Shown in pieces: positions 51,919 through 64,000 of a stretch of 64,000 nucleotides of DNA (position 1 is its first letter; each line of letters starts with the position of its first letter). The stretch comes from Loxodes magnus (lineage: Eukaryota > Ciliophora > Karyorelictea > Loxodida > Loxodidae). Position numbers and translations under genes: made by a program. The stretch covers positions 1 to 64,000 of the forward strand of contig CAMPDV010000297.1 in the NCBI GenBank assembly GCA_946699065.1, in the 5' to 3' direction. The notes under the pieces are model-generated. The model ran no database searches. It saw nothing but the letters and a program-made list of their open reading frames with translations, and was not told the DNA's origin.

Positions 51919-52806
51919 ATGTCAAAAATTTTCAAGGCTCTAAAAAATCAGGATTTAACGGCATCCTGGAAAGGCTAGGTTTAGGAAAAGGGTACCAAAA
52001 ACATCGCCCATCAGGATAAGTCTCCCACTTCTGAAGAAAAGCCTAAGAAATAGGTAAAAAATATAATGTGCTAGGAAGTATCGAACCTCACAACATATTA
52101 GTTAATAAGCTATGATTTAGCTGATTAAAGTGGTGCTAAACCTCTAGGAAAATGTTAAAAAGTTGAAGAAAGATAATAGGAGATTGATAGAAGAGCTCTA
52201 AATTGTAGAGGGAGAAGAATCGAGACTCATGGCCTAAGAAAGAGAATTTAGTACCTTTTGAAATATTTCACAAGACCAGAAAAGATGGTCGTTACACTAA
52301 CAAATGAAGGAGAAAGAACTGCTCAACAAAATACAAAAAATAGAAAGAAACAGAAAAAATTGCAGCGTTAAATGGAACTACAAAAATAAGGAAATGATCA
52401 AATGGTAATTGAAGGAAAAAAGAACTCAAGATTTAAACCTAAAAAAGAATCAAAAGATGTTATTATTGTAACTCTCGAACATATTTATGAAAAAAGATGT
52501 TAGAATCTCCAAAACTTTAAATAAGAATACTGAAACTATTAGAAGAAGTTGGAGAATAGAAAGAAGATACAACAACAGCTAAAACTAAAAAGAGAAAAAA
52601 TTATATTGAAACAACTTTGAAATAATATACAAAATCAAAGATACCAACCATTAGCTAGGCAAAATGATATTTCAATGAAATTATGCATAGCAAGGAGAGA
52701 AACTTTAGAAGCATTTAACTTTTATATTTAGACTCTAGAACAATCTAGATGCTGATAGGAAATAGGTTGAAATTCCTCCAAGAACCCCAAACATTTAATT
52801 TTGTAT
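51919..52806 (+). pseudogene. Decayed gag-like ORF1 homologue
   Basis: Starts MSKIFKALKNQDLTASWKGQ. KSPTSEEKPKKQVKN aligns with DTPISAEKPRKQMKS of the gene at 34,199-35,122. After a frame change near 52,090, IKVVLNLQENVKKLKKDNRR aligns with IRVLLNLQEEVRNLKKNNDK, and EREFSTFWNISQDQ with ERELNAFWNISQDQ; here Trp is TGA (52,259-52,261) against TGG, and Gln is CAA/CAG against TAG/TAA. A further change leads to the knuckle relic KRCYYCNSRTYLWKK, where His is Tyr, TGA at 52,488-52,490 keeps the Trp position and the last Cys is shifted out by an extra A. WNSSK near the end matches the partner. At least three frame changes and a lost zinc ligand mark a dead copy; it points outward, opposite to its partner. 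Confidence 0.8.
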
Positions 52807-55800
52807 ATTTATAAAGAAAATTTTAAGGAATTTAATAAGAAAAGAAACTAAAGATGAAATAATTAAATATTTGAATTATTTTTTTAATTAAATTCGAAAA
52901 TAAAAAAGAAACTAAAGTTATTTGTCTAATAGCATCAAAATAATTTTTCCAATTTTTAAATGAAGCGAATAAATTATCTGATTTTATAAATTTCAATAAC
53001 ATGAACTATTATTAAAAATTAAAAGAGAAAATCAAGTTTAAAATTTAGATTATTTGAAATGTAAAAAAATTGATAAAAGTATTGGAATCAAAATAAAATT
53101 TTAAAAATATTGTTTAAAGGATAGAAATCATTAATTATTCCTTAAAAGTTGCTTTAATAAATTTACTTATATTCAATTTTTTATTCCAAGAGCTATACTA
53201 AAAGCTATATTAATTTTTAGTTTATTTATAGGTGAATATATCTAAACATATCCAAATTAAGCTTTATAAAATTAATAAATATTAATAACTTAATTTTTTT
53301 TAATTTGATAAAATATTATCTTTATAATTAAATTTCTCCTTTATATGAAAAGTAAAATTGAAAGAAATAAAGTTCTTTCTCATTTAATTTTAATACATTT
53401 AAAAGGCTGCTAGAGAGTTAATTTACTTATTGATACATGGTATTCAGTAGTAATAATTTATATTACGTATTTACTAATATGATAATTCTTTTAATATCTC
53501 AGGTATCTTAAAAATAAAATTATTAAAAATTAAGCAACTAAATAAAGTAACACTTTCTTAAAAAATTCTATCTTATGGTTTTTTATAAATCTAATAATAT
53601 GATAAATACTAATAAAAATTAAATATTATCTAAGTAAAATAAAATAATTTAGTTAGAAATAAAAATTAATATTTTAAGCCCTTTAAGTAAACTAATAAAA
53701 AATGATAAAATAAAAACTTAAATTTTAAAACTTCCAATAATTAGAAGTTTACACTTTGCTTTTATTAATAAATGAAAACTCTTTAAAAATACTAAAGATA
53801 GAGTGATATTAATAATTTATAAAGAATTTGATTTAATTTAAGTTAAGTTATCAAATTTATTTATCAATCCCTCAATTTATCAATATATATCTATCACCAG
53901 TATATTAAATAGTGAAAATTTCTTATTTATAAATGAAATTTTTATTAGAAGACATACAAGTCATCTTTATATATGTATAATTTGCTTTTTATTAAACTCA
54001 TCATATAAACCCCTTTAATAGATATAAAGAATTTGTTGTTTCTAATATAATTGATATAATTTTGAATTTTCACTAAAATCATTAATTTTTTTGGTAGATT
54101 ATTATATCTTTATTTTCTTTATTTTAACTCTATTAAAGATTTGTATATTTATAGCAATTTTAATGAAGGAAAATAATTAAAGTGGAACTTAACAAACTAA
54201 GAAACTATAATATTTTAACAGCATTCTCGTTATATTTAATTTTTAATAGAGTTGCTTTAAATAAACATCACTGAAAATAAATAAATTTTAAAATTCCTAA
54301 AATAGAAAATTTAAATTTTCAGAATAGTATAAGATTCTGTAATAAATATATTATATGAATTGGGGATATAGTTAATTATAAAAATGTGATATTATTTTAT
54401 TATCTTTATAAATTTTAAGAAATTGGCTATTTGAAGAATAAAATTGTTTAAAGATAAGAAATATATAATATTTTTCTTAAAGAAAATTTAATAAATGACT
54501 TTTCAATTGAATCAGCAAACACTAAGTCTTCGTAAGTATCTTTAATATGATAAAGAATAGTTAAGGAAATAATGGTATAAATATATAAATAATAAGGGGA
54601 AATTGCTTTGAATATTAAAAATATTGCTTAAAGTTTTATAATTTAATTATTTTCACTTTTAAAGATGAGCTAAATATAGAAAAAATCTTATACAAATGAA
54701 AAAGAATAAATCAAAATTTATTTACTAAGAAAAATATATTTAGTAATTTTTACTATAAATATAAAATAACTAATTATTTTTAATTAAGTTTGATGCTTTC
54801 TTTTTAACTTAAATCTTTTAATTGAAAGAAAAAAAATTATTTGTCTTTATAATTTCATTTTATAAACTAAAGCTAATAAATTTAAATTATTTATTCAAAC
54901 ATTAAGTTATTAGCTTTCTCATGGATTATATTTGTAAAAAAATTTTACTAACAGAGATTTAAATTTTTGCTAAATTTAATCATAAAAAGTTCCATTACTT
55001 TAGATTTTTGGAAATTATAGGTTTTTTTTTACATCGAAAGACCTTCTCTAAACTTTTCAATCACAAAAATTGGGAAAAAATGAAAAAATAAATGAAATTT
55101 AAATAGCCTTAATTTCATTTTATATAACTTTTAATTTAGTAATTGATGAAAGCTTTTATATTCAAATATGTTATATCTTCTAACTAATATTAGATAATAA
55201 CAATTTTTAATGTCTTTAAAGTTAAATTTATAAAAAAAGGATAAGCAAAAGAAATTTATGAAAATTTAAGTTCATATAATAAATAAAAAAATTTAATATT
55301 TAATTTTTAAGATATGATTTAATAAGGTTTATTAAGATGGTTTATTTAATAAAATTCTTAGCATAGATAAATCAAAAAATTAGAAAAAATATTTTATTAA
55401 TTTCCATTTGATAGGAATGAAAATAATACTTTTTTAAGAATTAATAGCATAATTAATCGTAATTTTTAATTATATGAAAAATAAATAAAATAATTAAAAA
55501 TATTTTAGAAAATATTTCATTAAGGGATCAATTTAAAAACTAAGAATTTATTGTACAGCTTTTAAAAATAAAAGTTATATACAGCAGTTGATCACTGCTT
55601 TTTTTAATTTTTTATTATAAAATGAATATTATCATTTAGATTATGAAAATAACTTTTTGCTCTCTATTGATAAATTTAAAATTTGTTTTCAAATTATTTT
55701 AGAAATATTTTCATTAATTTTTACTTAGATAGAAAATAAAAAAAATAATAAACTATTTCATATTTAATCTTAAATTATTATAAAAATATTTAAAAGCATT

Positions 55801-58800
55801 ATAATTTATTTTAACTAAGGCCTTTAAAATTATTGTAAAAATGAATCTATTTTAATATTAAAATTTAATTTATACTAAATAAATTATCTTATTGATAAAA
55901 AATTACAAATTAGAGTAAAAATTTCAAAGTGCTTATGTTTATTGATTTATATCAATTAAAATTAAAAAATTTATATATAAAGAATTAAATTTATAGCCAG
56001 ATATTTAAAAAAAGTAAATAATTTATTTTATAATTTGCTTTCATCTTTTTTTAAACCTGTGATATTCTTAAAACTTAAATCAGTCCACCTGCAATAAAAA
56101 ACAATTTAAAATAATATAATTCTAATTTTATTACTACTAAATTTCATAAATTTATGTCTTAAGTTAACTATAAAAATTTTTATTTCATGTTTAATGATTC
56201 CCTTTCTATAATATAACTTAATCTATATCAATTTTTTCTTTATTTAAAAACTTTGATTATTTTAAATTTTTCATTTAGAAATTGATATTCTTTATTTATA
56301 TGAATTCTCTTATAATTTCTTAAAGCTTATATGGTTTTTAGTTTTAATAATGCTAGTTAAGAAAAATTATTATTATTCTTATGATGATTCTAGATTAATA
56401 GCAAGTTTAATATTTTAAAACTTTTTATTTTTTTGCATTTCTAAATGATAAATAAATTATGCATAATACTTTTGATTTTTTTCATTTAAAATGAAAAAAA
56501 TTTCATATTTCCTAATTTATTTATTTTATGATTTTTCTACTACCAACTTTATTTTCTAATTTTCAGTTAGGACTTCTAAGGCTATTTCAAAACATTTTGA
56601 TTTTATTTTCTAATTATTAAAAGTTTTATTTTTATTAACAAAAGAAAAAATAAAATAAAATTCTAAATAAGGATTTAAGCAAAGATTCCAATTTTAATTT
56701 TAATTTTTAAAACTTGCTAAAAAGATTAAGCATTTTATCATTACTAAATAATTTTATTTTAGTTAATTTAGTTAAATTTTATTTTAAGATTTAATTTCTA
56801 ATTTTTTAAATCTGAAACTAAAATAACTTATTCTCTAAATTTTTAAATTCCACAATAAAATTTAAATTAAGCCTCTATTAAATTTAGCATTTATTCCCTT
56901 TTTCATTAAAGTAAATTTTTACTATATCTTTATCGATATGAATAAAATTTATATGAACTCAAACTTAATCTTTATTATAATGATGATTGATAAATTACCT
57001 TTAAGCCAATAAGGTTATATTTAAATTGTAATAAAAGAAGGTAAATAAGAAATAGAATTGATTTAAATTATTATCTTTCGAATCTTTATTAAATATTTTA
57101 TTTATTTATTTCCTTTTTAATAGAATCTGTTTTAAATATGATTATTAATAAATAAATTCTTAGCTTTCGTATAAATCTTAAACTACTATATGACTAAAAT
57201 TAAAATATCTACTTATGTTTCATTAATTATTTTATATTTCTTTTAGATTTTGCTGATAAAACTTAACACTTTTTATATTGTTGAAAAAAATATTTTATTC
57301 AAATTAATTCTTTAATTTTAAAATATCAGAATATTAAGATAAAAAAGAAAGCTTTAGTGAATTTTTATAAATTGAATAAGTGTTTTCATATTACATTATT
57401 AATAAGCTTATGGATTCAAATTAATTTTAGATTTAAAATTTAATATTTAATATTAAGAAACTTTTTTTAATTTGCGTAGACAAGTATAATATAATTGAAA
57501 GCTACAAATAATTATAAAAATGCTATTTTATTATGATGTTCTTTCCTTGAGTCAATATTTTTAGAATTCATCAAATAAATTTAAAATAATTTAAGTTTAG
57601 AGAACATCCAACAGGGCAAATTTTACGTTTTTATTTAACTAAATTTATCACATTTAATTTCTAGAATAAGGAGAAATTGAAATTAAAATGTTTTAGATGC
57701 TAAGAATTATCGCTTCCTTCAAGAATTTAAATATTTATTCCTTAATTTAAAAAAAATTAAAAGAAGATTTAATCCCAAAGGCAAAAAAATAAAATTTGTT
57801 AATAAAAAAATTAAAAAGATAAATACCAACTATCACATTAAAATAAATTTTAAAAACCTAATATTTATAAAATAATTAATAATCTGAATTTTAAAATTAT
57901 AGTAATTATAAAGTTTTTAACTTTTAATATCTCAAATAGAATATCTTCTTTACTCTAAATTTTTATAAGCACTGCTTCTTATTTAATAAAATAAGTGATA
58001 AATACATTTATAAATTTATTTACTATTTTACTACTAAAGTTTAATCCATAATTTTATTTAAAAAATAAATTAAATTTGCTTGTAAGCTTATTAATTAAAA
58101 TTATCAATTTTGCTTATGTATTAGTAAATAATTAAACTATTTTTATATTAAATCAAACTTTAGGCAAGCAGTTTATTGAAAATTGTCTATCTTGTTACTA
58201 ATTTGATCTAAAAAATATTCAATTATCCTTTAATGATTTGTCTTTGCTTATAAAATTTTATTCTTAAATTAAACTATATTTATTGATAAATATTTCTATT
58301 AGTTTTAAATTTTTAGCTTGCTAATGCTTTTAATTTGATATTTTTAAACATTTTTTAATTAAATTGCTTAAAGAATATAAAATAAGAAAATTTAAAGAAT
58401 TAAATTCAAATTAGTTTAAAAAATATGATGGTCTTTCACTTTGAACTAGTTTGAAATACATTAAAGCAAAATTAATTTATTTTTATGGATTTAAAAAATT
58501 CTATTTGAATGATCCAATTTAAAGGAATATTAATAAGTATTAATATATTCAAACAAAACTTTTTTTGCTCATATTAACTAAATATGATTCTTTTGTTAAA
58601 CAAAATAAAGAAAACCAATTCATAAATAATTTATTTAAAACTAAAGAAATGAACTAAAAAGAATGTATTATTCCAAAGAAAATATTTTAGATAAAATTAT
58701 CTAAACCTTTTTATTTTTTTGTTTAAGATTTACCCTTTTAAGCTCGAAATAACTTTTTTCCAGTTTTGCTTTATCATTTGAATTTTAAATACTCAAGCTT

Positions 58801-61800
58801 TTCTATAAATCAAAATTATATCTTAAAGTTATAAAACAATTATTTTAGTATAATAATATTTTAATTAAAGAAATAGACCAGAATCCATTTAATAATTTCA
58901 TAATCTTTAAAATTTTTATGTCTAATGTACTTTATATTTCGTGTTTTTATTATTTAATCTCTTTTTTATTTTTTTCGATTTTTATTCAAATATCTCACTT
59001 TTTAAAAAAATCTGAACATAAAAAAACAGAGTTTTATGATAAATTAAATGAAAAATTATATTATCCCTAATTCATTGATTTTATTAAGGAAATATATAAT
59101 AGTTTTTCGTTTTTTAATTTTGAGGGAAGATAAATTATTTGAAATTAAGATTTATAACTTAAGAAATTAATAGACTAAAGACAATTTATGGATTTAATAT
59201 CACAATATAAAAATGATATAATCTAGTTTTATTTCTATTTTTTTAAATAATTAAGAAGGATAGTAAAAGAGAATTTCTAGTAACTTCTAGCAAAAAATAA
59301 TATAAATAATTAGAAGAAATGTAAAGCTTTCTAAATTTATTAAAAAGAAGAAATAAAGATAAATCTTTTAATACAGAGATGCCTAACTAAAATAACTACT
59401 GCAAAGAAAATAATTTTTTAGATAAATATTCATAAAGAGAAATCATATTTTTTCAAATATTTGATGACTTTAAATAATTAGATTAATTAGCAAAAGGACT
59501 TTATGATTTTCTTTATTTAAATAATGCTTTATAATAATAAAAATTATAATTGAATTTACAAAGAAATTGCATGCTTAACTGAAATAACTAAAAAATCCTT
59601 TAATAAATTTTTAATTAGTTTTTATAATATCCATATCCTGCTAGTTTTTAAATGATTCACTAGTAGCATATTTAATAATATTTATATCTCTTTATAATTG
59701 AAATAGAAACAAAGTATTGGGGATTTAATTAAAAAGATATTAAGTAGCTAAATAATAAAAATTACAAGATAGTAATCTATTAACAAGCATTGATAACTAT
59801 ATAACATGAAATAAGTTAGTTAAATCCCTTTATTTAAAAAATATCATAATAGAATTAAAAAAATAATAGTTAAAAAAATATAGCTTTAGATACCTTGCTA
59901 ATTAAAAAAAAATTAGAAATAATCTTAAAAATAAGAAAGAATTAAAAATAAAGTTAAAGTTTCTTTCTAATGTTGTAACTATGAGAAATTGCGTAATCCA
60001 ATATTATTAATTTATTTTGAATTTTTAGACAAAGTTATTGGATTTAAATAAAAAGCTATAGCTATCTAATTTAGTCAGCTAATTTACTTTATTTTATAAA
60101 ATTAAAATGCTGCTAGTTAAAAACAATTTTAAGAAGCTCTTATGTCTTCATAACTCGTTTATATTAATATCTAATCAATTTAAAGAAATTGCTTGAAATT
60201 TTAATTGTTAGATTATTTTCAATAATCAACATAAATCTAATTTATTTGGTTAAATTAAAGAAAATAACTCAGACTACAATTAAAATTAAGCTTTAATTGA
60301 TTCGATAATTATTTAGATAAATGAGAAAAAAGTAAATAGAGAAAAATAGAAAATATGAATAAGCTATTGAGTAAAAGATAATTAAGAAAATAAAAGAAAA
60401 TTTAGTTCAATTTAACTTAAAAAATATAAAAATCTTATGTTTTTTAATTAATATTTTAATATCTTAAATATTAATTGAAAAATTTATGAAATGCTTACAA
60501 AAAATTTATTATTAAGTATTTCAGTTAATAATTAATAAAGTTCTTAGTGCCATCAATTTTTAAAGTACTTGTATTTAATAATAACTACAAACTCAAATAA
60601 AAAATGATTTAAGTAGAAATAAATAAATGAACATCATCTTTCTTATATTAAGCATTTAAGATTATTTTTGAAATAAGCATGAGCAAATAGCAAAATATAT
60701 AAATAAATTTATAAAGCTAAAGCAAAATATTTGTACTAATAGAAAACTGAGATTTCGTATTTGATTACTTTAAAGAGTTTTTAACACATAATCATATAGT
60801 AATTTTTATTAAATAGTTTTTGCTTTGGAAATAATAACTTAGTTAACTTTTATATTTTAAATTTGATGCTAAAACCCTAAACTTTTACAAGACTAATTTA
60901 AATCTAAATCTATTTTCTTTCTTAATTAATTTTTAATTATTTAGCTTACACTAATTAAATCTTTTGATTTAACTTATGAGATTGTATTGATGAGATATTT
61001 ATAGAGGCAGAAGGAAAGTTTATTAAATATTGCAACTTTCAAAATTAAAATTTATTTATTTAATACCAGGTACTTTTCTATCTTTTGTTTCAAAAGTTAA
61101 AAAAATTTAATTATAAGAGTTAAAGATGCTTTTTGCTTGCATAGTATCTTATAGAAAACATAAAAGTTTTAGAAAGAATTTAAGTTATATTTGATTAAAT
61201 TGCTTGACTTACTAAAAACTAATAAATATATTTGATGTATAAAATTTATAATTAAGCAAGAAGGTATTTAACTTTAAAAGCTTATATCATTGTAAACATT
61301 ATTAATAATTAGACTTAATTTAAAATTGTAATGAGTTAAATTAAATAAAAGCTAAAGAATTAATATCAAATAAATTATAAAATAATGAGCATTATAGCTT
61401 TATAAGTTAAATATAATTAAACTAATAATTATAAATTTTAAGAAGATATTGATATGAAATATAAGAAATATTAATAGATCTAAGTAGATTTAATTAAGCA
61501 CATTTTTAATTTATAAATCGAAGCAAAAATAATTTATAAAGATTGTAAAAGTTATCTAAATAAAAAATAATTCAAAGTTTAGGATTTTAAATTTTAAAAT
61601 TTAAACTAAGACTAAAAGTATAATAAATATAATATTATCTACTTATAAATAAGGGGATAAACCTTCATATAGATCATTTAAGGAATTTTAATTCCATATA
61701 TTATAATTTATAGACCCTGTAGCCTCTTTTTTGTTAAAAAAACATAAATTTACCTAATTATTATTTTAGCAAGAGAACATCTTAAATATTTCTTAAAACC

Positions 61801-62354
61801 AAAATAAAATTTTTAAAGTATTTAAGTAGAAAAAATTCAAAAGTTTATCTTTTCAGATATATCTTAGGTATATAAAAAAATAAATACCAGATATAATTGA
61901 AGTTATACAAAGAAAAATTAAAAAAATGAGTTTTAGAAAATAATGTATGTAGATCTAAGAAAAATTCAACGATTCTTTTAAAAAATGATTACTATTTATT
62001 TAAAAGTTAATGCTTCTAAATAAATTAAAACTGAAGGAGTATATTTAAAGCTTTATAGTAATATCATTTGATAATTTTAAAGCCAGATTTTATTAATTGT
62101 CATCTTTCCATAGTTAAAATTCCAACTTAAAAATAGTAAAATAATTTTTTAATTTGAACATAAACTTTAAATTCTAGTCAAAGATATTTTTAGATTTTAA
62201 TATCCTCACAAGATAAAAAATTAATAATTTCATTTACGAAATTAAGTTACTATCTTTTAATAAGTAGATCATAAATAAAGATAAAAGGCTTAATTATAAA
62301 TAAATTAAATTAAGCATATTTAACTTAAAAATTTATTTAAATAATAGTTTATAA
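52807..62354. other. AT-rich region, no gene recognised
   Basis: About 9.5 kb of nearly A/T-only DNA on the far side of the retroelement. No GC-rich island, repeat array, RNA gene or recognisable protein motif was found on either strand. In a code without reliable stops, absence of composition signal is the only evidence against genes, so short AT-biased genes could be missed. Confidence 0.6.
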
Positions 62355-64000
62355 ATGTCAGCATCGAAAGAGTGTTTGTCAGCTTTAGTATTCACTAACT
62401 TAAATTGAGCTTTGTAGGAGTTTGGCATTGCTAGAGAAAAAGCCAGCTAACTTATTTGCGATTTTTAAGCTCTTTAAAACCTGGAATTCGTTAATCTAAT
62501 CAAAAATAAAATTTTAAAACTCAAAGACTCTAAATCTAGGTATCAGATATCTGAAAAAGTAGGACTTCCTCTTAGTATAGTTAATTAAATAATTTAAGAA
62601 TCGTAATCACTTAGGGAAGAATAACTATAAAGTAAAAAATAAAAAGATAATAAAATATTAGAGCTTTAAAGCAATAATTCTATACAATTAAACTATTAAG
62701 ATTAAAATAATCGAATACAAACTATTAGCGAAAAAGAAAACGAAACTTAAAAAATATAGGAAGATATTCTTTAGTGTTATGAAGAATTCTTAAAAGTTGA
62801 AGAAAAATAAGAGAGCACAAATAGTAATAATAAAAGATCGAGAAAAGAAAACAAAAAGAAAATAATAATTTTGCCTAATTAAAAAAGCCTAAATATTATT
62901 TCTAAGTAGGATTCTTAAAATAAATAAAATAATATTTAAAGTATAAATAAAACTTTAAATTAAGAAATTGAATTATATTAAATGATTTAAAGTTTTGAGC
63001 AAAACTAAATAGAAAATTTAAAAAAATAATAAAGCCAAAGCTTGTTAGAAAATAAAGAAATAATTCGCTTAACTAAAAGTGGTGTTGTTTATAAAGAACC
63101 TGAAAATAAAGAATTATTTGCATGTTTATACTGTGATTAAAACTACAATGATGGAATCATTCTCTCAAAACATTTCATAGATCGTCATGTTTAAGAAAAA
63201 TTAATTGATCTTTTCTGTCCCTTATGTTAGAATCTCACTTTCGAAAATATTTCTATATACAACTAACATTTAGAACATCATCAAAAGCAAGGAGAAACTA
63301 TTAAATATAATTTATAGCAAATAAAAACATTTTAATTCTCTTAAACCAAAAAAGTTACTTAATTAGCTGAAAAAGAAACTAACATGACGAAAGTAGAAAA
63401 ATAAGAAAAACTTTAAAAAAATCGAGGAACAGAAAAAATTTCCAAAGATAAGATTGAAAATATTTCAAGTGATGAATCTATTCTTCTAATAGAAACAAGA
63501 AAATACTAGTGTGTTGAATGTGAGAAAAATTTTCCAGAAGAAGAATAATTTATTTTGCATCAAAAAACTCACGAAAAGAAAAATTTAAAATACAAACTTA
63601 TAACTAGCAAAACATATAAAGAGCTAGAAAAAGAAAATACTACATTAAAATATGGCATAATTATTTACAATAAAGATGACAGTGCTGCTTATAAATGCAA
63701 AGAATGCGAAAGCTTTTTCAAAACAAATAAAAAGCTGTAAAAACATTTTGACAGGAACCATCCTAATGTCTAACTTAACACTATAAAATGCTCAGTATGT
63801 TAAGGTTAATTTAACGAGAGAAAAAATCTACTCAAACACTTAACTGGACATTCTATTAAAGAATAGAAGAAGTTAGAAATAACAGATGCATAAGAAGAAA
63901 GCTTAATCAGTAAAAAAATTAAGACTACAAATGATAATTAATAAGAATCTAATTAATTATAAGAGGAAATAAAAATTGATATTAAGGACAAAAAAAGAAA
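62355..64000 (+). CDS. C2H2 zinc-finger protein with N-terminal helix-turn-helix-like region (partial)
   Basis: One continuous frame of 548 codons running off the window, starting MSASKECLSALVFTNLN. Codon 18 is TGA (62,406-62,408). The next ATG is near codon 205, so a start after the TGA would lose an ordered-looking N-terminus; reading Trp is simpler. Residues about 20-85 (ALQEFGIAREKASQLICDFQ; YQISEKVGLPLSIVNQIIQ) resemble helix-turn-helix DNA-binding helices. A long Gln/Asn/Lys-rich linker follows, where most Gln are TAA/TAG. Five fingers have their first Cys at residues 257 (CLYC..H.H), 288 (CPLC), 386 (CVEC), 448 (CKEC) and 479 (CSVC), with CX2CX12-13HX3-4H spacing. This suggests a nuclear DNA-binding regulator or a domesticated transposon-derived factor. 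The acidic and basic tail is incomplete here. Confidence 0.88.

Noticed and set aside
34199-52806. Reading TGA as stop, making all element genes pseudogenes, as under the Tetrahymena code
   Set aside because: TGA falls repeatedly at conserved Trp positions and aligns with TGG, and it also lies in the zinc-finger gene; random decay would not choose Trp sites. The copy at 51,919-52,806 is still judged decayed for other reasons.
22881-64000. tRNA, rRNA and Tetrahymena-type chromosome breakage or telomere repeats
   Set aside because: Looked for by eye; no cloverleaf-like GC-rich short genes, rRNA segments, G4T2-type repeats or the 15-bp breakage sequence were found. A covariance-model scan was not possible.

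Overview
The window is extremely AT-rich eukaryotic DNA that makes sense only with a reassigned genetic code. Homologous segments inside the window align TAA/TAG with CAA/CAG (Gln) and TGA with TGG (Trp). TGA also falls at the Trp of the endonuclease motif NETW and the reverse transcriptase motif NWRPI. Gln for TAA/TAG with Trp for TGA is the pattern of the karyorelict/Condylostoma-type ciliate codes (a similar code is known in the dinoflagellate relative Amoebophrya). I infer a ciliate, probably germline-type DNA because of the satellite and transposons, but cannot name the species. With all three stops usable as sense, stop-based gene finding sees almost nothing here, and gene ends are uncertain.

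Layout. 1-22,880 is one satellite array of about 220 head-to-tail monomers of 102-104 bp, with diverged monomer types in higher-order blocks. 22,881-34,198 is very AT-rich; the one candidate gene I credit there is on the minus strand at 25,804-26,550 (tail-anchored membrane protein). 34,199-52,806 is a nested mobile-element complex. 52,807-62,354 is AT-rich with no recognisable gene. 62,355 to the end is a partial gene for a five-finger C2H2 zinc-finger protein.

The complex has an outer retroelement: a long minus-strand frame with APE-type endonuclease and reverse transcriptase (51,835 down to 46,338), and two homologous gag-like ORF1 genes with coiled coil and CCHC knuckle, one at each outer edge and both pointing outward (35,122 to 34,199 minus; 51,919 to 52,806 plus, decayed). 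Inside the 3' part of the reverse transcriptase frame sits an 11.2-kb element (35,134-46,337) flanked by TTAA on both sides, with 3.67-kb nearly identical terminal inverted repeats. Each arm carries two convergent gag/CCHC-type genes (A and B). The 3.85-kb centre carries a further gag-like gene (C), a GC-rich hairpin-rich block and a frameshifted gene (E). No transposase was recognised. Collapsing the element to one TTAA rejoins the outer frame in phase. TTAA ends with precise joining are typical of piggyBac-family transposition and of ciliate internal eliminated sequences cut by domesticated piggyBac enzymes, so the inner element may be either a new transposon type or an eliminated sequence.

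Several element genes need one or more frame changes, often next to A-runs. Some are shared by both arms, so they are not random read errors in one copy, but decay, tiny introns or programmed frameshifting cannot be told apart here.
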